A stretch of DNA of 64,000 nucleotides from Pseudomonas sp. ADAK13 (lineage in GTDB: Bacteria; Pseudomonadota; Gammaproteobacteria; Pseudomonadales; Pseudomonadaceae): NCBI RefSeq assembly GCF_012935715.1, contig NZ_CP052860.1:4836001-4900000 (forward strand). Reading direction: 5' to 3'. Each line of letters begins with the position of its first letter. Position 1 is the stretch's first letter. The notes under the pieces were generated by a model, which did no database searches, was not told the DNA's origin, and saw nothing but the letters and a program-made list of their open reading frames with translations. Below are positions 34,081 to 43,515 of the stretch, one piece after another. The position numbers were made by a program, and so were the translations under genes.

Positions 34081-34914
34081 TGGGTAAGGCGAAGGCAAGC
34101 GATGAACGACTCGCCACCGGCAAGCCGATGACGATCAGAACAATGCGTCTGGGGGAATAGCGGCACAGCAGAGGAACGTCTGCTGTGGTGATCCGCAGGC
34201 ATGGGGTAGTGGGCATTCATCACCGCTGAAGCGGTAACCGCGCGAGCTTCCGAATGCTGATCGCACTTGGGTGAACCACCACGAACGTGGCGTAGCCTTG
34301 AAGGTTCAAGCTACTTGGGCTGGGCTGTCAACGACAGCGAACCACGCCCTTTGTATAAGCCTGTCAAAGGGGAGCGTCAAGACGCTGCAACCCGATTTTT
34401 TAAGGCCGGAATACGGTGGAAGTCACTGGGATTAAGAAAATGAAAAAAATGAAGAGTGGGCCTGGAGGGGGCGCCAGGCGAGGAAGAGAAAAGCCACCTT
34501 TGGCGGTCTTACGCAGTCGACAAACTCCTCGCAAAACTTGGTTTAACTGCGCCATGATTCGCCAACCGACCCTTGTCGTGGCCTGGGTCGGAACATGCTG
34601 GCACGCATCCGCGCACAAAGGGTGCCCAGTGTTTCCCCGGTGGGCTCCGGGACTGAATGCGATCGCCGAAGCGGATGACCGCTGTTGCCCTAGAGGCAAC
34701 AGTGGTCATCCGCCACTACGATCAGGTCGAGCAAAATACGGGAATGAAATTCCGCAGAACAGAAGGCTCCGAACTCAAGGAGTCCGACCGAGCTACCCGG
34801 AGCGAATCGGTCTTGGGTCGCCGTTGGCGATAATCCTGAGGTACTACAGCAGAGAGGATGGGACGAGGTCAAGGCAGAGAGCGCACCATTCTCATGATGA
34901 TCGTCCCATGACCA
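34081..34914. other. Hairpin-rich non-coding gap between topB and DUF3577 gene
   Basis: About 830 bp without a credible gene. Inverted repeats include GCTGTC/GACAGC (34324-34338), a 19-bp stem at 34671-34713 (listed separately), and CTCATGATG/CATCATGAG (34891-34921) overlapping the topB stop. Clustering of such structures among replication genes makes it a candidate for a replication or transfer origin; no nic-site or iteron set is recognisable. Confidence 0.35.
34671..34713. repeat. 19-bp stem / 5-nt loop hairpin
   Basis: Left arm 34671-34689 begins GCGGATGACC and right arm 34695-34713 ends GGTCATCCGC; 18 of 19 pairs match, with a G.T at the odd position. Loop CTAGA. No T-run on either side, so it is not a simple terminator. 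Confidence 0.75.
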
Positions 34915-36882
34915 TCATGAGCGACGCGTATCTTTACTGATCGACACAGTGCCCTTGCAATCCGGGTAGTAGGAGCACGACCAGAACGGCCCTGATTTTC
35001 CCGTTCGCCTGAGCATTGAGGCGTTGCACTTGGGGCAGCTCGGGCTCGTTTCGACCGCTATTGCCAAAGTGAGCGAGCGGTAGTGTGCGACCAACTGCGC
35101 GATCCAGCTCGCCTGCTTGGCAACGAACGCATCCAGGGTCAGGCGTCCCGATTCGATTTCGTCCAGAGCCTGTTCCCAGATTGCGGTCATACCTGGATCG
35201 GCGACTGCTGCCGGTACCGCCTCGATCAGGGTATGGGCCGCGGCGGAGGCCATTAAGGCGCGTTTTTTCTTCAGTAAATAACCGCGATCAATCAACCCTT
35301 TGATAATGCCGGCTCGCGTGGCTTCGGTGCCGATACCGGTGGTGTCCCGAAGTTTCTGTTTCAGGCGTGGGTCGTTGACTAGCTTGGCCACATTTTTCAT
35401 CGCCTTGATCAGATCGCCCTCGGTGAGCGGTTTGGGAGCGGCGGTGCGCATGAACTTGAGTTCGACGTCGTTTACGGCGCACTGAGTACCCTGTTGCAAG
35501 ACGGGCAATACTTGGTGCTTTTGACTGGGCTCATCGTCCTCGGTGTTGTCGGAGAGCAAGCCTTTCCAGCCCTGGATCAGGATCTGTTTGCCGACAGCGG
35601 TCAAACGTTCTTCGCCACATTTCAGTTCTACTTGGGTTCGATCAAACTCATGATGCGGAAGAAATTGCGCCAGGTAGTGGCTACGGATCAGTTCGTAGAC
35701 CTGGCGTTCTTGTTCGGACATCCGCACCAGGTTTGCGGGCTCGGTGGTGGGAATGATGCCGTGGTGCGCGGTGACCTTGGCATCGTTCCATACGCGGGCG
35801 CGCAATGATCGATCGAGGCTCCCGAATGCAGGTCTGAGTGCAGGATCCGTTTTGAGCAGGGCATCGAGTACCGCGGGTGCCTCGTTGAACATACTCTCTG
35901 GCAAATAGCGGCAATCGCTGCGCGGGTAGGTGGTGGCTTTGTGGGTTTCATACAGGGCTTGGGTGATGTTCAGGGTTTCCTGAACACCGAGCCCCAGCTT
36001 ACGCGAGCAGACTTCTTGCAACGTGCTCAGGTCGAAGGGCTGGGGCGGTGGTTCTCGGAACTGCTCAGTCTGCAACGAGAGTACCGTGGCGGACTTCTCG
36101 CCGGTGATTGTTTGGACCGCGTGATGGGCAAGCGCCTGTTGCAGGCAACGCCCCGCTTCGTCCCGTCCTGAACGTGGTGGTAACCACGACGCGATGAATC
36201 GCTGGCCCATCGACGATAGGTGCACGTCAACGTTCCAGTAAGGCACCGGGACGAAGCTGGCAATCGCGCGATCCCGATCGACCACCAGACGTAAGGTGGG
36301 TGTCTGGACGCGCCCCACTGACAAAACGCCGTCGTAACCTACTCGCCGACCGAGAAGGGTAAACAAACGACTGAGGTTCATGCCGATCAGCCAGTCGGCA
36401 CGGCTGCGGGCGAGCGCCGAGTGATAGAGCGGGAAAGTCTCCTGATCAGACTTCAGCGAGGACAGGGCTTTGCGAATCGACGCCTCGTTGAGGGCGGACA
36501 ACCAGAGGCGCTGAACCGGGCCTCGGTACTTGCAGAGCTCCAGCAACTCACGGGCAATCATTTCACCTTCGCGATCGGCGTCGGTCGCGATGACAACACT
36601 TGAGGCTTCACTCAGCAGGCGTTTGATGATTTCGAACTGCGCGGCGGTCTTGGGTTTGACCTCGACCTGCCACTGCACGGGAATGATTGGTAGATGATCC
36701 AGCGACCAGGATTTGTACTGAGCACCATAAGCGTCAGGTGGGGCCGTTTCCAGCAGGTGGCCGATACACCAGGTGACGGTTGTCTCTGTGCCGATTAGGC
36801 AACCGTCACCACGCCGAGTGGCCCCGAGCACCTTGGCGATGTCACGACCTTGGGACGGTTTCTCGCAGAGGAAGAGACGCAT
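34915..36882 (-). CDS. topB: DNA topoisomerase III (ICE-type TopB), 655 aa
   Basis: Type IA topoisomerase: Toprim with Glu7 in LCEKPSQ and DADREGE at 101-107; active-site Tyr319 in TTYPRSDCRYL; HHGIIPTTE downstream. A C-terminal zinc ribbon (CPKC...SCSYYPDC) follows. It resolves replication or recombination intermediates of the element. I start at ATG 36882 (after GGAGCAG), since the protein then begins directly with MRLFLCEKPSQ; the upstream extension reads through the palindrome at 36927-36977. Complete, with no lesions. Confidence 0.93.
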   Translation of the reverse strand: MRLFLCEKPSQGRDIAKVLGATRRGDGCLIGTETTVTWCIGHLLETAPPDAYGAQYKSWSLDHLPIIPVQWQVEVKPKTAAQFEIIKRLLSEASSVVIATDADREGEMIARELLELCKYRGPVQRLWLSALNEASIRKALSSLKSDQETFPLYHSALARSRADWLIGMNLSRLFTLLGRRVGYDGVLSVGRVQTPTLRLVVDRDRAIASFVPVPYWNVDVHLSSMGQRFIASWLPPRSGRDEAGRCLQQALAHHAVQTITGEKSATVLSLQTEQFREPPPQPFDLSTLQEVCSRKLGLGVQETLNITQALYETHKATTYPRSDCRYLPESMFNEAPAVLDALLKTDPALRPAFGSLDRSLRARVWNDAKVTAHHGIIPTTEPANLVRMSEQERQVYELIRSHYLAQFLPHHEFDRTQVELKCGEERLTAVGKQILIQGWKGLLSDNTEDDEPSQKHQVLPVLQQGTQCAVNDVELKFMRTAAPKPLTEGDLIKAMKNVAKLVNDPRLKQKLRDTTGIGTEATRAGIIKGLIDRGYLLKKKRALMASAAAHTLIEAVPAAVADPGMTAIWEQALDEIESGRLTLDAFVAKQASWIAQLVAHYRSLTLAIAVETSPSCPKCNASMLRRTGKSGPFWSCSYYPDCKGTVSISKDTRRS

Positions 36883-36926
36883 AGAGCTGCTCCGGATTGA
36901 TTTAGGAGCAGCGTTGTTCGAAGTAG

Positions 36927-36977
36927 CGCGGACTAATATGAGAAACCTGAATGGCAGGTTCCTCATATTAGTCCGTG
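36927..36977. repeat. Long palindrome upstream of topB (about 23-bp stem, 5-nt loop)
   Basis: GGACTAATATGAG (36930-36942) pairs with CTCATATTAGTCC (36962-36974), one mismatch, then AACCTG/CAGGTT around loop AATGG (36950-36954). Pairing extends to 36927/36977 with one G.T. It lies 45 bp before the topB start and lacks a T-run. Confidence 0.8.
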
Positions 36978-37107
36978 ATGGCAGCCTTGAATGGGTCGAA
37001 GCTGCTACCTTGTTGTAGCGTGGACGACAGGGCGGGGCTTCACGAGCAGCCAGTAATAACTGGCCAGCAACTTCGCGTAAAGGCGCAATTTTTATGCCTG
37101 ATGTCTG

Positions 37108-37563
37108 TCAGGCCGTAGGTGGTTGCCCTCTGCGTTTCTTGGGTTTCGACGCAGGTGAACCGGCCGGCTCTGTATTTTGAGAGGCCGCCGGTTCACTGGA
37201 GCGCTCGCGCATGACCACGCCGTTTAACCGGTGAGGTAGGATACCGACGCGACGGGCCTCGATCTTGAAGGTCACCCGCGCGTTATCTTCGCTGTCCTCC
37301 CACTCATCGCGCACGGTACGACCTTCAACCAGCACGCGCATGCCTTTCTGGTACAGCGTGCTCCAGTGTTCAGCCTCGCGGTGCCAGAGCTCAACCGGCG
37401 CCCAATAACCGCCCCGATCTTCATAGTTACCCTCGCGTGGCACGGGGTTGTCGAAGTACACATTCAGCCGTAGCAAACGTCGTGGCTCGTCATTGCCTGA
37501 TGGAAATACCTGGAACTCTGGCGCACTGCCGATATTGCCTTCGCCGACGAAAAAAGTACTCAT
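37108..37563 (-). CDS. ssb: Single-stranded DNA-binding protein, ICE type (151 aa)
   Basis: OB-fold SSB: MSTFFVGEGNIGSAPEFQVF, LLRLNVYFDNPVP, GYWAPVELWHREAEHW, KGMRVLVEGRTVRDEW. The C-terminus is a basic tail (KPKKRRGQPPTA) instead of the acidic DDDIPF tip of cellular SSB, so it probably does not recruit the usual host partners. The start overlaps the DUF3158 stop by 4 bp. It acts with TopB and the replication proteins during element replication. Confidence 0.88.
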   Translation of the reverse strand: MSTFFVGEGNIGSAPEFQVFPSGNDEPRRLLRLNVYFDNPVPREGNYEDRGGYWAPVELWHREAEHWSTLYQKGMRVLVEGRTVRDEWEDSEDNARVTFKIEARRVGILPHRLNGVVMRERSSEPAASQNTEPAGSPASKPKKRRGQPPTA

Positions 37564-38078
37564 CGTGATACCTCCATTGCGGGTGTGAACTGGCGCAGCA
37601 GCTGTTCGGCACTGGCCATTTTGATCGCGCAGGTCGAGGCCTGGCGGTAAAGCGAATGCACCACGCTCATCTGCAGGTTCAGTGCAATGCGCTCGCATTC
37701 GAAACGGTGCAATCTCTCGCGTACGACCTGCGGCAAGGCTTTGTTGCAGACCTGGCGTTCCCAGACCGAGACTCCCATACGGGCAAAATCACGGGTGCGC
37801 CAACGCAAAAAGGTGCTGCCAGCGCTGGTGTTCTGCAGCACCAATCGGATATCCAGCAGTGAGTAAGGAGGCTGTCCGGCCTGCTGCACCACAGCCTCCA
37901 TCAGGTGACATAACTGCGCCTCGATTTCCCTCGCTACCTGCGCCAGCTGTTCCAACTCCCCCTTACCCTTAAAAGGTTTTAAAAGGCCTTTTAGGTAGGC
38001 TGCGTGTTCGAGTTGTCGATAGGCATCCGGTGTTAACGCTTCGAAGGGCATTGGTTGAGCCGGGATCATCGGATTCAT
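37560..38078 (-). CDS. DUF3158 family ICE protein (172 aa)
   Basis: Recognised by LKGLLKPFKGKGELEQLAQV near residue 30 and the mostly helical body with RLVLQNTSAGSTFLRWR. No catalytic motif. It is always found between the PFL_4669-type gene and ssb in this ICE class, and the same 4-bp overlaps occur on both sides here. Role in replication or maintenance is inferred from position only. Confidence 0.78.
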   Translation of the reverse strand: MNPMIPAQPMPFEALTPDAYRQLEHAAYLKGLLKPFKGKGELEQLAQVAREIEAQLCHLMEAVVQQAGQPPYSLLDIRLVLQNTSAGSTFLRWRTRDFARMGVSVWERQVCNKALPQVVRERLHRFECERIALNLQMSVVHSLYRQASTCAIKMASAEQLLRQFTPAMEVSR

Positions 38079-38830
38079 GCTTCGTCCTCCGGCTCATTCA
38101 CTGTCGCAGAAGACACTCCCACGTCCTCTGCCAACGCGTCGGCGTCATGCACTGCCACCGCACCACGGCGAGTGATTGGCGGCGCGAACTGGGAGCGGCG
38201 ATGACCCTCCAGGATGTCCATCGGGGGCAAACCCATCTTCTCGATAGCCGCAATGGCACGGGCGTTGTTCGCCGCCATGTCATCGCGTGTGACGCCGGCA
38301 TGCCGATAGCGCTGGGCCTGGCCGAATAGGCTGCGCAGCAGATGGGCGCCTTCGTCGATCCAGGCTTCCATGTCGATGCGGCCGATCAAGGCGGTGTGAT
38401 GGGCCAATAGGGTACGACGCACCAGGGTGTCGTAGTCGGTCAGCAGGTAGACCGCCAGAAAACCCAGCTGGCTGCCGATGTACAACGGCAAGGTGACGGG
38501 GTGGATGTTGAGGTTGTCGCCCATGTCGATCTGTGTCGGCAGATCCTGTCTGATTCGGTCCAGCTGCTGGGTCAGTTCCAGCATCCCAGCTTTTGCCTGC
38601 ATCAGCTTTTCTTCGAGTTGCACGATGGCCCAGTCGGCATAGGGGTCGTCTTGGGCCGCGGTTTGTTTGATCAGGTTGGTGACACTGATGTAGCCGGCCA
38701 TGCCCATGATCGAGTGGACGCCTTCACGTGCGGCCCGACCTTGCCAGATACGGGCGGCGTGGTGGGTGTGCAGGGTCAGGGTGATGCTGCTGCGCAGTGA
38801 ACCCAGGTTGAGTTGATAGTGATCGGCCAC
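38075..38830 (-). CDS. PFL_4669 (TIGR03761) family ICE protein (251 aa)
   Basis: Matches the family by HTHHAARIWQGRAAREGVHS, MGMAGYISVTNLI, and FEDxLxxxxxxx-like internal helices; mainly helical and cytoplasmic. I chose GTG 38830, which has GAGG eight bases before it, over the longer frame starting at 38893. Function unknown; part of the conserved replication/maintenance block with the 4-bp-overlap gene chain down to ssb. Confidence 0.8.
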   Translation of the reverse strand: MADHYQLNLGSLRSSITLTLHTHHAARIWQGRAAREGVHSIMGMAGYISVTNLIKQTAAQDDPYADWAIVQLEEKLMQAKAGMLELTQQLDRIRQDLPTQIDMGDNLNIHPVTLPLYIGSQLGFLAVYLLTDYDTLVRRTLLAHHTALIGRIDMEAWIDEGAHLLRSLFGQAQRYRHAGVTRDDMAANNARAIAAIEKMGLPPMDILEGHRRSQFAPPITRRGAVAVHDADALAEDVGVSSATVNEPEDEA

Positions 38831-39022
38831 GGTATTGTCCTCGCATAAGCTTGGACGGGAACGTTGCGACAGATGAGGGTCAAGGGCAGCCAAAAAGCTG
38901 AATGCGGTCTGTTCGGTTTGGTTTAAAAGGGCTAACTAAGGAGACGTCAGTGAAGGGTGAACCGGCTTTTCCCTAAGAGTTTCATAGTTTGGTCCGATGT
39001 GTTCGTAGAGTGGAATTCCATG

Positions 39023-39047
39023 GATTTGATGCCAGTGGCATCAAATC
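39023..39047. repeat. 11-bp perfect inverted repeat at 3' end of replication gene
   Basis: GATTTGATGCC (39023-39033) and GGCATCAAATC (39037-39047) with a 3-nt loop, touching the stop codon of the STY4528-type gene. No T-run follows on the minus strand. Confidence 0.7.
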
Positions 39048-40237
39048 TACTGACGTCCACCGCGTTTACCGCGCAGTTGGCGCAGCTCATTCAGGCACGC
39101 TTGGGCGAGGGCGGATGCGGGTTCGCCCTGTTTTCGAATGGGGCGCGAGGGAGTCGGTGCCGGCGGCTCTGCAATGGGGGACGGTTTGGCCTGACCTGCC
39201 CAAGGATGAAAGTCACCTTTCAGCGCACGCTGGATCAGACCCATCAGATACGCCGCTGGCTTGCGGATTCCACCGGCCGCACAGCGTGCCCCTGCTTCGT
39301 TGAGCACCACCTGCCGATCCGCGGGTTTGAGCTTGTTTAGCGCCACGGCGACGGCCTGACGCTCGCTTGGGCTCAGTTGCAGCGCAGCGGGCCAGTGCAG
39401 GTTATCTACCGCTGGGGTCGCGCGTGGTACTGTACAAATACTTTCTTTTAATACAGTACAGGCGGCGCTCGGATTCCGAACGGTGCCGGAAACGCTGGCG
39501 TTCAAGCCTGGTTCGGAATCCGAACCAGGGCCTGCACGATTCAGAACCTGGTGATTTGCTCCCAGTTCGGAATCGTGGAAGGCATCATCGGCCGTCTGGT
39601 CCAGTCCTTGCTGTGTCCAGTGTTCGCCCCAGCTGTCGAGTCGCGTCGGTAACCGATCTCGCTCGATATTCTTATCCTGGCGGACTTCCTCCACAATGTG
39701 CTGAGCGACAATGCGCACCGCCTTCGTCGCATGACCCAGGGCATGTCCGACCAGCTCCAGGTAATCCTGATCCAGCTCCAAGGCTTCGGCAGGAGTTAAC
39801 GGCTCATCGTGCAGAACATACAGTGAACCTTGAAGACGTCCACTGAGCGGGTCGCGTCCGCGACTCACCAAGCTGAGCCAACGAGTTAGTCTGAGCATCG
39901 TCAACACGCGGGCGATGGTTTCACGGGAGGCTGATGCGCCGTAGGGCACGCTCGACAGGTAAGGCTGCAAATCTTCATAGCGCGGCGTAACCACGCCGTT
40001 GCCTTGCAGCATGAGCCGAAACACTTGCCAGGCATTACGCTCCAACGGCGTCAACCGACAATCCAACAGCAGCCGACGTGGCACGACTTCGTGAGCTTGG
40101 CCACTGAACAGAAAGCCAGCTTGCATGGCTTGATTGGAGGGATGCTCAGTGGTGGGGCGTGCCGGCCAGCGTTCACTCAGTTGTTGGGTGCATTGCTGCA
40201 GGACACGCTGCCAGCGATTGGACGGGGCAGCGTTCAT
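39047..40237 (-). CDS. STY4528 family ICE replication protein (396 aa)
   Basis: Family landmarks: RRLLLDCRLTPLERNAWQVF, PYGASASRETIARVLTMLRL (a winged-helix-like region), GRLQGSLYVLHDEPLTPAEA, and a C-terminal ADRQVVLNEAGARC / GGIRKPAAYLMGLIQRALKG region resembling replication-initiator C-termini. A low-complexity linker lies at about 220-270. Likely initiator or accessory factor for autonomous replication of the excised element. The start overlaps the DUF2857 stop by 4 bp. Complete. Confidence 0.82.
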   Translation of the reverse strand: MNAAPSNRWQRVLQQCTQQLSERWPARPTTEHPSNQAMQAGFLFSGQAHEVVPRRLLLDCRLTPLERNAWQVFRLMLQGNGVVTPRYEDLQPYLSSVPYGASASRETIARVLTMLRLTRWLSLVSRGRDPLSGRLQGSLYVLHDEPLTPAEALELDQDYLELVGHALGHATKAVRIVAQHIVEEVRQDKNIERDRLPTRLDSWGEHWTQQGLDQTADDAFHDSELGANHQVLNRAGPGSDSEPGLNASVSGTVRNPSAACTVLKESICTVPRATPAVDNLHWPAALQLSPSERQAVAVALNKLKPADRQVVLNEAGARCAAGGIRKPAAYLMGLIQRALKGDFHPWAGQAKPSPIAEPPAPTPSRPIRKQGEPASALAQACLNELRQLRGKRGGRQ

Positions 40238-40782
40238 GTGCCGTTGCTGTACTGGTCAATCTGCTGCCAGACGATGGTCAGGCTGATCTGCTGCTCTTCG
40301 GCCAGCATCATCATGGCGTCGAGCTGGTCGCCGGTACTGTCCTGAGCGCGCAGCTGGCACCATCGCTGCCAGAGCGCATGTTCCTGGGCTTCGCTCAAAT
40401 TTTGTGGACGGCCTTTACGGGTTTCTATCTTGAGCATTCGTCGACGTAGGGCGGTTTCCGAATGCGCCAAGCCGAAGCACTGATACATGATTGTGCTGCT
40501 GGCGCCCAGCTTGAGCGCTCGATTGATCAATCGCTCGTTCTGCTCGTCACGTTCGGCCTGCTCGATCAAGCGATGCAGCACCGGCGAATCAATTTTGATC
40601 TCAACCCAAGGGATGACGGCATGGGCCAGGCGCGACAACGTAGTGGGCGGTAAGGACTGCAACAGGTAGATGTCGTCCTCACTCAGTCCGAGGGCCTTGC
40701 AGCGCTTCAGGTTACCTTGGCGCAGCTCATGCAACACCTGGGTCAGCATGGCCTGGTTGAGGACATTGAAGGACAGGCTCAT
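40234..40782 (-). CDS. DUF2857 family protein (182 aa)
   Basis: DUF2857 signature: LTQVLHELRQGNLKRCKALGL near the start, then LGASSTIMYQCFGLAHSE, a helix-turn-helix-like stretch suggesting DNA binding. It is one of the invariant genes between parB and the replication gene in this ICE class and overlaps both neighbours by 4 bp. A regulator or partition accessory role is inferred only. Confidence 0.8.
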   Translation of the reverse strand: MSLSFNVLNQAMLTQVLHELRQGNLKRCKALGLSEDDIYLLQSLPPTTLSRLAHAVIPWVEIKIDSPVLHRLIEQAERDEQNERLINRALKLGASSTIMYQCFGLAHSETALRRRMLKIETRKGRPQNLSEAQEHALWQRWCQLRAQDSTGDQLDAMMMLAEEQQISLTIVWQQIDQYSNGT

Positions 40783-42365
40783 GGCAGCTCCTTCGGTGAG
40801 TTGTCTTCAGGGCAAAGCGTTAAATCGATCAGGCGGCGGGCCAGGCGGATCAGACGATACAGCCTGATGAGCAGACCGTCGGGCAGTCGTTCCAGGCCCA
40901 CATCCGCCGCGGGACGGTTTGGCAGGGGGATTTGGTAAACCCCGAGCAATAGTTGGCCGAACAGGGCAGAGGGCAGCTGCTTGCGATCGTCCCAGTTCAC
41001 GTCGTCTTGAGCACGCAACAGGGCCAGGAGCAGTAGGTGAATGCCGGTCGAGCGGGACGCGGCAAGATCGAGCCGCTCGATATCCAGAGTGAAGCCCAAG
41101 CCGTGCGGTTGATCGATGACGCTTTCGGGATCTCCAGCATAAGCGGCCATTTCACGAGCCAGCTGGGCAACGGCTAAACGCAGTTGCTCGGGGCTATCCA
41201 GTGTTGGCGCGATGATCCAGATGTCATCGGTCGTGAAGGCTTCGATGATAGATGTTGCTTTGGTGTTGGTCTCGCGATCGATCTGTTCGCGAATCTGTTG
41301 AACACGTGAGAGCGGGCTGGGCACTGATAGGGCATTGGTCTCAGGCGGTGCGAGCAGCTCCTCTCGAGCGGTTTCGGTCTGGGTTCTGGTCTCGGCTGAT
41401 TGAGTGTGGGACTCGTAGGAGAGGGGTCCTGCCGCGGCTTCATCAACGCCCGGCAGACGGTTGTTCTCTGAGGGTGTGGTCACGACGATGCCCGGCGTTG
41501 AGATGACTCGCTGGGTGTCGCTCAGCTCCAGGGCCAACATGCGGTAGGACTGTCCGAGCAAACGGCTCATGCGCTCGAGCAGTTCATCTTGGAGCTGCTC
41601 AAGATCGAAGGACTCGGGGTCGGCATCGACGTAGACCAGAGTCTCGAGCCAAAATTCGGCGAACGTAATGGTGGCTGTTGGATAACGGTTCCAGGTTCGC
41701 TCTGCCTGACTACGTAGAGCGATCAGGCGTTCGATCTGGGGCTTGCCCAAACCGGCATACAGGGTGTGTGGAATGGCGGGCAATAAGTGTTCGAGGGTGT
41801 CGAGCATCCGGCTGATGTGCGACTGTGAAATAGGGTAACCCCCAGCGGCAAGACGTCGTGCCAGTTCACGTTGCGAGAGCACCGCTCCCTCTGCTTCGAG
41901 CATGGTTTTGAGTTTGGCCACCGCCAGAGCCCGTTCGATGAAGGTGAGTTGACCGTGCAGATCGCTTTCGGCCAGATGGCCTAGCAGGGCAGTGATTTCA
42001 TTGCTCCAAGGTCGGAACAGGCAATGAATGCGAAAGAAGCGCTCGTCGCGGGTTTCCTGCCACAGCTCGCCGAGAATTGCCAAACGCGTATTACCGCCGT
42101 TGCGGATGATGAAATAGGTTTCACCCGGGCGGCGGGTAATCGGTGGCGGTTGATCCAGCCCGCGTTCACGGATCGAAGCCTTGATATCGTCATATAGCGG
42201 ATTACGGATGAAGCGCGGGTTATGTTCGTAGGGCCGCAACTGCTCCAGCGTGACCAGCATCGGCGTGTCAGTAAGTGGATCGGACAGCCGCTCCAGTTCT
42301 GGCCCTCGAGGGAAATGGTCCTGGTGCAGCTTGCCGGTGATCTCCTCCTGACTGAGCTTCTTCAT
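40779..42365 (-). CDS. parB: ParB family partition protein of the ICE (528 aa)
   Basis: ParB N-terminal fold (LVTLEQLRPYEHNPRF, DDIKASIRERGLDQPPPIT, YFIIRNGGNTRLAILGELW) with the nuclease-like GGNTR core in place of the GERR/GHRR box. A KorB/ParB-type helix-turn-helix follows (LSQRELARRLAAGGYPISQSHI). The C-terminal half is long, variable and partly low-complexity. It works with ParA to keep the excised element in daughter cells; no parS candidate is evident nearby. Confidence 0.85.
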   Translation of the reverse strand: MKKLSQEEITGKLHQDHFPRGPELERLSDPLTDTPMLVTLEQLRPYEHNPRFIRNPLYDDIKASIRERGLDQPPPITRRPGETYFIIRNGGNTRLAILGELWQETRDERFFRIHCLFRPWSNEITALLGHLAESDLHGQLTFIERALAVAKLKTMLEAEGAVLSQRELARRLAAGGYPISQSHISRMLDTLEHLLPAIPHTLYAGLGKPQIERLIALRSQAERTWNRYPTATITFAEFWLETLVYVDADPESFDLEQLQDELLERMSRLLGQSYRMLALELSDTQRVISTPGIVVTTPSENNRLPGVDEAAAGPLSYESHTQSAETRTQTETAREELLAPPETNALSVPSPLSRVQQIREQIDRETNTKATSIIEAFTTDDIWIIAPTLDSPEQLRLAVAQLAREMAAYAGDPESVIDQPHGLGFTLDIERLDLAASRSTGIHLLLLALLRAQDDVNWDDRKQLPSALFGQLLLGVYQIPLPNRPAADVGLERLPDGLLIRLYRLIRLARRLIDLTLCPEDNSPKELP

Positions 42366-42379
42366 TTGAATTGCCTCAG

Positions 42380-42589
42380 TTAAGTTCTGTTGCGCAAATG
42401 GTCACCGACCTCGAACTTGACGATCTCGGCAGTCCCTGAACCTTCGAAATGTTGGGAAAGTTCTGCGAGGAACCGACCCATGGCCGAGCGCCCACCCTGG
42501 AGGCGAAAGACCACGGTGCAGTATTCTTCGCAAGGTGGATGATGTGATCGAATGGAGGGTGGAACGGTGATGGGAAGCTGATCCAACAT
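42380..42589 (-). CDS. Small hypothetical ICE protein (69 aa)
   Basis: MLDQLPITVPPSIRSHHPPC at the start, CTVVFRLQGGRSAMGRFLAE and VKFEVGDHL later; no named domain. AGGAG lies seven bases before ATG 42589. It sits in the partition operon between parA (79 bp upstream) and parB (14 bp downstream), a place where related elements carry a similarly small gene. Function unknown. Confidence 0.65.
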   Translation of the reverse strand: MLDQLPITVPPSIRSHHPPCEEYCTVVFRLQGGRSAMGRFLAELSQHFEGSGTAEIVKFEVGDHLRNRT

Positions 42590-42668
42590 TAAATAACTCC
42601 TTGCCAAACGCCGTTGGCCTCAAGGTCGATAAAAATGGTTTCGAGAGATGCCGGCTTGGTGCCTCATT

Positions 42669-43511
42669 TCATCGAGCGTTCGGGCACTTGCCCACCTTAG
42701 AGATCGCCTCGCGCCATTCCGGAAACAACTCGATGGCCAGCGCTTGCATGGTTTCCAGCGCTGATGGCGAGCGTCGTTCACGTGACTGGCGCGTCTCGAT
42801 TCGGTGGACCGGTAGGCCTAGGGAGGCGGCATTGAGATATGCCACTCGGTCTGGAACCACAGTGTCTAAAACCGAGATGTTGGTAGCCTCAGCGAAGGTC
42901 TCACGCAGACCACGGATGATCATCCGTGTATCCACTCGAATGGTATTCACCTGGTTCAGTAGCAATCGGAAGGAGGGCAGTGGAATGCCCAGATGACGGA
43001 ACGGCTCGAGTTCGCTCATTAGCTTCACGGTACCGCGGCGCAGTTCGCGGGCGGCGAGCATTTCCGGGGTTATGGGAGATAGGGCGAGATCGGAGGCCAG
43101 GATGGCCATCTCCAGCAACACGCTGCGTGTGCCCTGAGTGTCGATCAAAAGCAGGTCATAGTTGAGACGGAAGTTGTCGAGCAGATTGCGCAGTCGTAAA
43201 CGTCCGTCAGGTGCATGCAGCAGCAAGTTGCTCAGTCGGCCTTGATCGTCGTTGGAGAGGATCAGATCGAGCCCTGCAATCACTGTCCTGGAAATAATCT
43301 GGGCAGGAGTTGTTAGGTTGAGGGCGATGATTTCATACGCACCTGCATTAGCCTTCTGGCTCAAGGCGTAATAGCTGGAGAGGGTGGGTTGATTATCCAG
43401 ATCGAGCAGCAGAACGCGTTGGCCAGCATCTGCCAGCAGACCACCGAGGTTGGCAGCTATTGTGGTTTTGCCAACCCCACCTTTGGTGGATACCACCGAT
43501 ACCACACGCAT
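42669..43511 (-). CDS. parA: ParA/Soj partition ATPase of the ICE (280 aa)
   Basis: Deviant Walker A KGGVGKT at 10-16 with the signature Lys at 10, LLLDLDNQPTLSSYYAL (Walker A'), and YDLLLIDTQGTRS (Walker B). Length and the ARELRRGTVKLMSELEPF stretch fit the Soj protein of PAPI-1/PFGI-1-type islands, needed for maintenance of the excised circle. I start at ATG 43511; upstream codons overlap alpA. It lies 4 bp after alpA. Confidence 0.9.
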   Translation of the reverse strand: MRVVSVVSTKGGVGKTTIAANLGGLLADAGQRVLLLDLDNQPTLSSYYALSQKANAGAYEIIALNLTTPAQIISRTVIAGLDLILSNDDQGRLSNLLLHAPDGRLRLRNLLDNFRLNYDLLLIDTQGTRSVLLEMAILASDLALSPITPEMLAARELRRGTVKLMSELEPFRHLGIPLPSFRLLLNQVNTIRVDTRMIIRGLRETFAEATNISVLDTVVPDRVAYLNAASLGLPVHRIETRQSRERRSPSALETMQALAIELFPEWREAISKVGKCPNAR

Positions 43512-43515
43512 GGCA

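Noticed and set aside
37049..37064. Short GCCAGT/ACTGGC hairpin between ssb and topB as a terminator
   Set aside because: Only a 6-bp stem with no T-run; too common by chance in GC-rich DNA.
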